Below, piece by piece: positions 7,762 through 12,413 of a stretch of 12,413 nt of DNA; the stretch's first letter is position 1; every line of letters starts with the position of its first letter. The stretch covers positions 1 through 12,413 of the forward strand of contig CALJIG010000039.1 in the NCBI GenBank assembly GCA_937974175.1, in the 5' to 3' direction. The translations under genes were made by a program, and so were the position numbers. The notes beneath the pieces are model-generated. The model ran no database searches and was not told where the DNA came from. It worked only from the letters and a program-made list of their open reading frames with translations. The DNA is from an uncultured Ignavibacteria bacterium. Its GTDB lineage: Bacteria > Bacteroidota > Ignavibacteria > Tepidaquicellales > Tepidaquicellaceae.

Positions 7762-10589
7762 GTTTTAATATTTTTGATAAATTTATTCGTTCTGTCGTAT
7801 GATAATTTTATATTATTTCCTGAGATATCAGAAAGTACAGGTACAGGAACATAAACGACTTGCGGAGCTTGTGTACTTGTGTTTGCTTTTAAAGCTTCCA
7901 TTATTGCATTTGTCGGGATTACAGTTCCTTGAGATTTAGGAGCTATTAATTCAGGACCTCTTTCACCTACCATATAAAACTTACCGGGATTAACATCACC
8001 ACCGGCAGCGCGGCCACCTCCAAAAAATGAAGTAACAATGCCGGCACCAGGGAAGATTGAATTAAGCAGGTTTCTTAATCCCCAATTTGCAAACATACTT
8101 AATAGCTGTGAGGCAAAATCTTGAAGAAATTGAGTTGCAAAATTATCAGCTTTACCGAATATACTTTCCCAGGCACTACTCATTGTTCTTTCAAAAAAAT
8201 TACTAAGCTGGCCAAGCATGAACTCAGCTGCTTTGTAATCTTCGGAAGAAAGAATTTTGTTTTGTTCTTCATTCTTATCTTTGCCGTTAAGCATTATGTT
8301 TTCAGCATCGCTTAATTTAATCGGCTTTATTTCTTCTCCACTATCTTTATATCCCGGAAGAGTAACCGGCGATAAAGTGTCGGGTATTTTTTGCAGATCT
8401 TTAAGCGAAGTTTGAAGAAATTTTATAGAAACATTTAAATCATCAATTCGCTTAGTGTAGTTTTTTACTTCAACTGAATCTTCCGGCAGAATTCCGCTTG
8501 TAACCTGTTGCTTAACTACTTCAAATTCTTTCTCTACATTTTTAAGTTCTTCCTGAAGGCGAATTAAATCTGTAGTGATTTTTTCTTCTTCATTACCTCC
8601 GCTATTTGATCCACCTGGAGATGAATCCTTCATCATATTATCTAAATCTTTAGATAAATTTTCTCGGTCATCTTTAATTTTTTTCTCTGTTTCATACTTT
8701 CTTTTGTCGGCTTCCATCTTATCTTTATTTCTCAACTCATACATTCTAAGCTTTATATCTTCATCAGTAATTTCAGCGGGTAAATACTTTTCAGTAATTT
8801 TCCCCATTTTCGTATCGACTTTTCTTTGCTTAGATAGTGAATCAATGGCTTTTTGTCGAGCTGTGGCATCATCAGATAAGTCATTCATTGGATCATCGGT
8901 AAATCCTCGACCCTTTAATAAATTTTGAACTCTGACAAGTAAATTTGATAATGCTAAAACTGCAGCTGTAACTATTCCAATTGGAGTAAGTAGAGATGCG
9001 ATTTTTCCGCCAACAGCGCCAATTGAACTTAACACAGCAGTTGAACCTAAGCCCATAAAAGCTAAGCGAAGATTACCTATGATAGGAATTAATATTAAAG
9101 CATATCCCATAATTCCGGATAAAGCTCCAACAGCAACTGTACCGCCTTTGCCCATTCTTAAAAAACCGTCAATCAACGGTTCTACTCCGCGCATCATAAA
9201 TTGACCAACCGAAGCTTCAGCTTCCTTCATTTTTACTCGCATTGCTTCGAGCTTATCAGCGCCATCTTTCTGTTTGTTGATAACATTTTGTAGTGAAGGA
9301 ACATATCCGTTATCAAACAATGTTTTGAGAACTAAAACTTTTTGTGTCTTTGCATCAAGCTTTGAAATATTTATATCTTCTTCTTCATTTGTATCTTCTA
9401 TCAACCCCATGTTAATTCCCATCTGGAGAGCTGTGGCTTTCAGATCATCTTTAAACATCTTTTGAGATATACCCATTGAGTTTAAACCACGTCCACCGGT
9501 GAGGATAGCATTTATATAAGCATCGAAGTTTGAAATTAAATCACCTATACCATCATCAGCTAAATCTTCACTTTGCGCAAGGAGCCTTGCTGTTTCATCT
9601 GTAGTAAGCTTAATTTGTTTAGATGCTTTATTGTAAATTGAAATTAGTTTACTCTCTTCAACCGTATCAGCTGAAGCTTGTTTAAGTAATACAAGTTCTT
9701 CTCTCGTTCCTTTGAAATTATCTTGTAAGACTTTTAACTTAGCTCCTTCAGTAAGTGCATTTTTACCTAAGTCGAATAATCCGGTAACTGCACTTTTAAC
9801 CGCAAATGCTACAACTGAAAAGTTTTCAGCGTACTCCATAATTTGCAGCTTGGTAAGCTTAGCGATCGGTTCCAAGCCCTTCATTTCACGTTTAAGGCTC
9901 TTGTATTCCGCAGTGAGTTCCTGAATTTTTTGTTTATTCATTTGGAACTGCTGGGTTTCACGCTGTCCGCTTTGAACTAACTTAGCTTGCTCGACACCAA
10001 GGAGTTTTAATTCAAATTGAAGTTTCTTTAAAAACTCCGGATAAGTTGCATCTCTGAATTTAACAGCAGTGTTTTCATTAGTTTTGATTTTGCTTGAGTT
10101 TGCAAGCGTTTCATTTCTTTTAACAAAATCCTGAAAGTCTTTATCGAATTTCTTTTTAGCATCAGCTTCATCTTTTGCAATCTTTTTTCTCTCGTCAGAT
10201 TTTTTCTTTGCATAAGCTCCGGCGATATCTTCATTTCTTTTAACAAAATCCTGAAAGTCTTTATCGAATTTCTTTTTAGCATCAGCTTCATCTTTCTTAA
10301 GCTGCTTTATTTCTGTGGAAGCGCTTTTTATTTCGGCTGAATATTGCTTGTTGATAGTTGATAACTCTTTTGACTTAGCTTTTAAATCAGCTATAGCCTG
10401 AATTTCTTTTTTCTTCCCATCAATATATTCCTGTGACGAAGCTCCGAAATCTTTTTTTAATTGAAGATTTGTTTGTTTTAAATCGGTAAGATTTTTATTA
10501 AGGTTTTTTATCTCCTGTTCAATCTTCTGAATTGCTTCTCCGCGTTTCTCCTCAATGAATTGTATCTTCACATCTTTTTGAATAGCCAT
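7758..10589 (-). CDS. Tail tape measure protein
   Basis: The product is 943 residues. Residues 1-240 are a long lysine- and glutamate-rich coiled coil. It holds two copies of a 21-residue block (starting DEADAKKKFDKDF) at 100-120 and 140-160. Residues 250-475 are helical, with a hydrophobic patch near 253-272. Residues about 483-553 form a strongly hydrophobic, glycine- and alanine-rich region with two or three helices, of the kind thought to insert into the host membrane during DNA ejection. A second coiled coil spans about 610-735. The C-terminal region has the hallmark FFGGGRAAGGDVNPGKFYMVGERGPELI (855-882), then PKSQGTVIPTNAIM, seen in many siphophage and myophage tape measures. It scaffolds the tail tube and sets its length: at about 0.15 nm per helical residue it would span near 140 nm. 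The ATG overlaps the upstream stop as TAATG. Confidence 0.93.
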   Translation of the reverse strand: MAIQKDVKIQFIEEKRGEAIQKIEQEIKNLNKNLTDLKQTNLQLKKDFGASSQEYIDGKKKEIQAIADLKAKSKELSTINKQYSAEIKSASTEIKQLKKDEADAKKKFDKDFQDFVKRNEDIAGAYAKKKSDERKKIAKDEADAKKKFDKDFQDFVKRNETLANSSKIKTNENTAVKFRDATYPEFLKKLQFELKLLGVEQAKLVQSGQRETQQFQMNKQKIQELTAEYKSLKREMKGLEPIAKLTKLQIMEYAENFSVVAFAVKSAVTGLFDLGKNALTEGAKLKVLQDNFKGTREELVLLKQASADTVEESKLISIYNKASKQIKLTTDETARLLAQSEDLADDGIGDLISNFDAYINAILTGGRGLNSMGISQKMFKDDLKATALQMGINMGLIEDTNEEEDINISKLDAKTQKVLVLKTLFDNGYVPSLQNVINKQKDGADKLEAMRVKMKEAEASVGQFMMRGVEPLIDGFLRMGKGGTVAVGALSGIMGYALILIPIIGNLRLAFMGLGSTAVLSSIGAVGGKIASLLTPIGIVTAAVLALSNLLVRVQNLLKGRGFTDDPMNDLSDDATARQKAIDSLSKQRKVDTKMGKITEKYLPAEITDEDIKLRMYELRNKDKMEADKRKYETEKKIKDDRENLSKDLDNMMKDSSPGGSNSGGNEEEKITTDLIRLQEELKNVEKEFEVVKQQVTSGILPEDSVEVKNYTKRIDDLNVSIKFLQTSLKDLQKIPDTLSPVTLPGYKDSGEEIKPIKLSDAENIMLNGKDKNEEQNKILSSEDYKAAEFMLGQLSNFFERTMSSAWESIFGKADNFATQFLQDFASQLLSMFANWGLRNLLNSIFPGAGIVTSFFGGGRAAGGDVNPGKFYMVGERGPELIAPKSQGTVIPTNAIMEALKANTSTQAPQVVYVPVPVLSDISGNNIKLSYDRTNKFIKNIKT
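10110..10175 (-). repeat. 66-bp perfect direct repeat, copy nearer the 3' end of the tape measure gene
   Basis: This stretch is base-for-base identical to 10230-10295, with a period of 120 bases. Both copies are read in the same frame of the tape measure gene and give the same coiled-coil block of about 22 residues (residues 140-160 here). The 54 bases between the copies and the flanks outside them do not match. Confidence 0.93.
10230..10295 (-). repeat. 66-bp perfect direct repeat, copy nearer the 5' end of the tape measure gene
   Basis: This is the partner of 10110-10175 and encodes residues about 99-120 of the tape measure. The identity includes third codon positions, which points to a recent duplication or ongoing gene conversion rather than selection on protein alone. 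The 120-base period is a multiple of three, so the reading frame is preserved. Confidence 0.93.
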
Positions 10590-11065
10590 TATGCAGCCCT
10601 CCCATACATACTAAATCTTTCTTCAAGAAGAGTTTTAATCAATACATCGACACGCTCCGGTTGCAAGCCAAAGAAGTCTCGTGCCGGCATTTTTCCTGTT
10701 CCGTTAATTAACCAGGAAGCAATCTGAGCGCGGCCATCTGCAATAAATATTTCAGCGCCGTTAGGAAGTTTTTGAGTTAAGATACTGCGATATAATTCAC
10801 CGGTATAAAAGAATAATTTTGAATGACCTTTTTTTCTGAGCCATCCGTCTGAAAGCGGCGCAGCAGGTTCACCGTTCCAAAGCTTACCTGTAAATAGATT
10901 TCGTTCGATAATCTTCTTTCCTTCTTCAGCTAAATCTTCGGTAAAATCTGAATAGACATCATCTAATAAACGGGTTTGGATATCAACAATTTTGTTTATC
11001 CATTCCCCGGTAGAAGTTGAAAATTCCTTACCATTTATCTGTATTTTAAGTAATATGTCAAACAC
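10589..11065 (-). CDS. Phage virion morphogenesis protein (Mu gpG-like, PF05069 type)
   Basis: The product is 158 residues. Two stretches fit the virion morphogenesis / tail completion family: PAAPLSDGWLRKKG followed by FFYTGELYRSI (about 67-95), and NGTGKMPARDFFGL (121-134), equivalent to the family's G-x-x-x-x-P-x-R-x-F-L-G-L signature. Proteins of this family act at the head-tail joint or in tail completion. The start is GTG at 11065-11063: an in-frame TAA lies directly upstream, and the only later Met is codon 153. The stop overlaps the tape measure start by one base (TAATG). It stands directly before the tape measure gene, rather than before the tail-tube gene as is usual for this family. 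Confidence 0.8.
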   Translation of the reverse strand: MFDILLKIQINGKEFSTSTGEWINKIVDIQTRLLDDVYSDFTEDLAEEGKKIIERNLFTGKLWNGEPAAPLSDGWLRKKGHSKLFFYTGELYRSILTQKLPNGAEIFIADGRAQIASWLINGTGKMPARDFFGLQPERVDVLIKTLLEERFSMYGRAA

Positions 11066-11077
11066 TTATATTGAATT

Positions 11078-11362
11078 ATGTTTAAGCAGAAAAGAACATC
11101 AGATCAGATTTTCATTCCGTTTACAAGCCCCATACCCGGCTATAGATGCTCTCACTATGAGAGGGAAGTAAGAACTTCTAAAGTTTCTGAAATCGGTTGG
11201 ATGATTTTTTTTGGATTAATTTTCTCTGTGTATCTTGCACCGCTTTGTTTTGTTGGTTTGTTTTTCAGAGATAAATATTATGTTTGTTCTCATTGTGGCA
11301 ATTCTACAGGCGTTAAGCCCACTTTTAAATTTCAAGGTTTACCATCCGTTTTATCCCGTTGA
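11078..11362 (+). CDS. Small zinc-ribbon membrane protein on the opposite strand (LITAF-like layout; putative moron)
   Basis: The product is 94 residues and this is the only plus-strand gene. Residues 22-34 (YRCSHYEREVRTS) occupy the place of a first zinc knuckle. Residues 36-63 (EIGWMIFFGLIF, then APLCFVGLFF) form a hydrophobic hairpin or helix, and residues 67-78 (YYVCSHCGNSTG) form a second knuckle. The order CxxC, G-W, hydrophobic stretch ending P-L-C-F-x-G-L, then Y-x-V-C-x-x-C-G-x-x-x-G is that of small bacterial LITAF-like zinc-ribbon membrane proteins, which supports a real gene and not a shadow. The second Cys of the first knuckle is Tyr27 (TAT where TGT would be Cys). The gene starts 12 bases from the divergent GTG of the morphogenesis gene. 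Its last 12 bases overlap the end of the frameshift extension. A weak TATATT lies at 11067-11072 just before the ATG. Function is unknown. Confidence 0.6.
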   Translation: MFKQKRTSDQIFIPFTSPIPGYRCSHYEREVRTSKVSEIGWMIFFGLIFSVYLAPLCFVGLFFRDKYYVCSHCGNSTGVKPTFKFQGLPSVLSR

Positions 11363-11629
11363 ATCAGGAGCTTTTCTCGTATTACTTTCCTGCTCTAAAT
11401 ATCTTTCGTATTTCTTCAAATAAACCAGCTCATAAAATTCATACACATTCATATTCAAGTAGTAATCTTTTTTTGTGTAGTCCCAGTTCGACACATTAAG
11501 AATTGCAAACTTGATTTCATATTTATCCATTAAATTTATATCGGATAAATCAGGACCTTTTAATTCGTACTCTCCGAAATCTTCTTTAAACTTTTTACTG
11601 AGCTGTTCTTCGATTTCTGCATAAACAAA
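11351..11629 (-). CDS. -1 frame extension of the putative tail assembly chaperone (GT-type C-terminus)
   Basis: After the nine-T run the -1 frame stays open for 92 codons, then TAA at 11353-11351. The translation is protein-like: VYAEIEEQLSKKFKEDFG, then LKGPDLSDINLMDKYEIKF, WDYTKKDYYLNMNVYEFYELVYLKKY, and a polar tail. By contrast the zero frame gives only 22 low-complexity residues before stopping. The -1 frame is closed by TGA at 11638-11636 just before the T-run, so the shift must happen within it. A slip after codon 181 gives a 273-residue fusion. The Y-E-F-Y-E-L-V phrase near the end recalls the short helical T domain that recruits the tape measure and tube in lambda-type gpGT. That resemblance is by eye. 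A sequencing error or real indel in the T-run would give the same picture. Confidence 0.7.
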   Translation of the reverse strand, partial: FVYAEIEEQLSKKFKEDFGEYELKGPDLSDINLMDKYEIKFAILNVSNWDYTKKDYYLNMNVYEFYELVYLKKYERYLEQESNTRKAPDSTG

Positions 11630-12171
11630 AAAAAATCATTGAATATAGTTTTAGCGAATTCTACCAACTCAAAACCGTAATCTACATCTGTTGAATTATA
11701 TTCGATTTTGTCAAAACTTTCAGAGTTTGTAAAAGTTTTTAGTACAAGCTTAATGTTCGGAATTATTACATCATCTATTACTGATGAACCGCACAGGAAA
11801 ATTTCTTTGGTAGAATCAAAATCAATTCCCTGTTGCATTAGTACCATATAGATGTTTTCCGTATCTGCTTTATTGTTAATCATATTATCGATGATTTTCT
11901 CTTTAGCCTTTAAAAACAAATCAGGATCATTTGCAACATCCTCGTAATTCTCGATGGGAAGATTATTGAAGATTTTATTAAAAGAGTCGCTAATCTCGAT
12001 TATATCTTTATGTGCCGAATAATTATCCCGGATAATAACGCGGTTAAATTCACGCTCCAGTTTTTTGCAATCCGCATAGAACTGTAAAGAGAAATCCCTA
12101 ACTACAAATTTCAAACCTGTAAATTCGTAGTTAGGGTAAAATGGACTGTACTCAGTTGCTAACTTTATCAT
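11560..12171 (-). CDS. Putative tail assembly chaperone, zero-frame product (gpG-type)
   Basis: The zero-frame product is 203 residues. It is mostly helical by appearance, with no signal peptide or membrane segment, and I recognise no conserved motif. The last 22 residues after the T-run (LFMQKSKNSSVKSLKK and onward) look non-native, because the neighbouring -1 frame is the one that reads like protein. The gene lies upstream of the tape measure gene and ends in a slippery run, as tail chaperone genes G and GT do in many siphophages and myophages. There G and the frameshifted GT bind the tape measure and the tube subunits. Its first 20 bases overlap the upstream small gene. A head-tail connector or another structural protein with an accidental frameshift is the main alternative. 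Confidence 0.6.
   Translation of the reverse strand: MIKLATEYSPFYPNYEFTGLKFVVRDFSLQFYADCKKLEREFNRVIIRDNYSAHKDIIEISDSFNKIFNNLPIENYEDVANDPDLFLKAKEKIIDNMINNKADTENIYMVLMQQGIDFDSTKEIFLCGSSVIDDVIIPNIKLVLKTFTNSESFDKIEYNSTDVDYGFELVEFAKTIFNDFFLFMQKSKNSSVKSLKKISESTN
11627..11635 (-). promoter_or_regulatory. Slippery T9 run, probable -1 frameshift site
   Basis: The minus strand reads GAT TTT TTT TTG in the zero frame. This contains the classic U-UUU-UUU heptamer, on which both tRNAs can re-pair after a -1 slip, giving GAT TTT TTT TTT GTT TAT. A run of nine U is also long enough for RNA polymerase slippage (one added U gives the same frame). I see no strong downstream hairpin or upstream Shine-Dalgarno-like stimulator. 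Confidence 0.6.
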
Positions 12172-12364
12172 TTTCTTTTGATGATTGTTTCTTTGAATCA
12201 GTGTTTTGTTGTGATTTCAGCCAGCCGTCGTATTCATTTTGATTAACAATGAGCTTGACAACTTTTACATCCTGATACCTTTGAACATCTTCGGGATTTA
12301 CTTCAAGCTCAGTTCCTGCCTGATGTCCATCGCAGGTATCAGATAAAATTATTTTTATTTTCAT
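12152..12364 (-). CDS. Small hypothetical phage protein
   Basis: The product is 70 residues. The first 40 residues (KIKIILSDTCDGHQAGTELEV, then EDVQRYQDVKVVKL) follow the layout of a short beta domain found in many phage late regions: a basic strand, a turn ending in A-G, a strand ending in V, then a helix. In those proteins it reads roughly as y-x-x-G-x-x-v-x-v. The C-terminal 25 residues are a polar, lysine- and serine-rich tail. It overlaps the next gene by 20 bases, which suggests coupled translation. Its job is unknown; relatives by layout sit near capsid and connector genes. Confidence 0.65.
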   Translation of the reverse strand: MKIKIILSDTCDGHQAGTELEVNPEDVQRYQDVKVVKLIVNQNEYDGWLKSQQNTDSKKQSSKENDKVSN

Positions 12365-12380
12365 TAGTTATGAATTAAAG

Positions 12381-12413
12381 TTAAACGAATTCAAACGCTT
12401 TGAAATATTCACT
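12381..12413 (-). CDS. Possible C-terminal end of an upstream late gene (5' part beyond window)
   Basis: The right edge holds an open minus-strand frame of 10 codons (SEYFKAFEFV) ending in TAA at 12383-12381, 16 bases before the next start. The tight spacing matches the rest of the operon. It is too short to assign, and another frame is also open here (ending at a TAA nearer 12372), so the frame choice is uncertain. A structural protein would be expected here. Confidence 0.3.
   Translation of the reverse strand, partial: SEYFKAFEFV

Noticed and set aside
8575..8928. 117-codon plus-strand open frame opposite the tape measure
   Set aside because: It is serine- and phenylalanine-rich antisense of a lysine- and glutamate-rich coiled coil, with no recognisable domain. 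It is a reverse-strand shadow.
10028..10291. 87-codon minus-strand open frame overlapping the tape measure, with repeated sequence
   Set aside because: It is the same 66-bp repeat read in another frame of the tape measure gene, which itself has a clear full-length protein. Its composition is lysine- and leucine-rich shadow sequence.
11356..11391. CAGGA/TCCTG inverted repeat after the plus-strand gene, considered as its terminator
   Set aside because: The stem is only five base pairs with a long loop and no T-tract after it, and it lies inside the coding frameshift extension.
11235..11423. 62-codon plus-strand open frame overlapping the zinc-ribbon gene
   Set aside because: The frame of 11078-11362 carries the Cys motifs, and the minus-strand extension explains 11351-11423. 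This frame has no features of its own.
1..12413. CRISPR array, tRNA, rRNA, insertion sequence or attachment site
   Set aside because: I saw no regularly spaced repeats, no cloverleaf or conserved rRNA sequence, no transposase or integrase motif, and no terminal repeats.

Overview
The window is the late tail and lysis region of a tailed double-stranded DNA bacteriophage or prophage. Almost everything is on the minus strand, transcribed from high to low coordinates. The DNA is AT-rich. Most starts have AT-rich leaders with no Shine-Dalgarno sequence, and one signal peptide ends in the CFAQ style common in Bacteroidota and Ignavibacteriota. I therefore infer a phage of that broad host group. No clear host gene, integrase, tRNA or attachment site is visible, so prophage and free phage cannot be told apart.

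Layout in transcription order (right to left): a possible gene tail at the right edge; a 70-residue hypothetical protein (12152-12364); a putative tail assembly chaperone (11560-12171) whose reading frame continues in the -1 frame to 11351 across a run of nine T; a lone plus-strand gene for a small zinc-ribbon membrane protein (11078-11362), which looks like a moron; a virion-morphogenesis (Mu gpG-like) protein (10589-11065); the 943-residue tape measure protein (7758-10589); a baseplate-hub-like protein (6253-7761); a tail-tip-associated protein of unknown function (5751-6263); a 1141-residue tail fibre carrying an SGNH esterase domain (2316-5741); a second fibre-like protein with a Sec signal peptide (1335-2303); and a small secreted acidic-tailed protein (977-1306). 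A strong hairpin with a T-tract follows at 931-967. After it comes a lysis pair: a one-helix holin-like protein (607-894) and a peptidoglycan-binding/amidase endolysin that runs off the left edge (1-605).

Within the tail module the genes overlap by 1, 4 and 11 bases or are 9 to 28 bases apart, so they look like one translationally coupled operon. The virion proteins would build a long tail, with the tape measure setting its length and the chaperone coating it during assembly. The hub and tip genes would close the distal end, and the SGNH fibre would bind and de-esterify host surface glycan. The lysis pair then releases progeny. No major tail tube, sheath, terminator or capsid gene is seen in full.

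The most notable points are the -1 frameshift site with a clearly coding extension, the SGNH catalytic core split by beta-rich inserts, the antiparallel zinc-ribbon gene with one lost cysteine, the perfect 66-bp repeat inside the tape measure gene, and two consecutive late genes with signal peptides. No stretch over 300 bases is left without a gene once the frameshift extension is counted.
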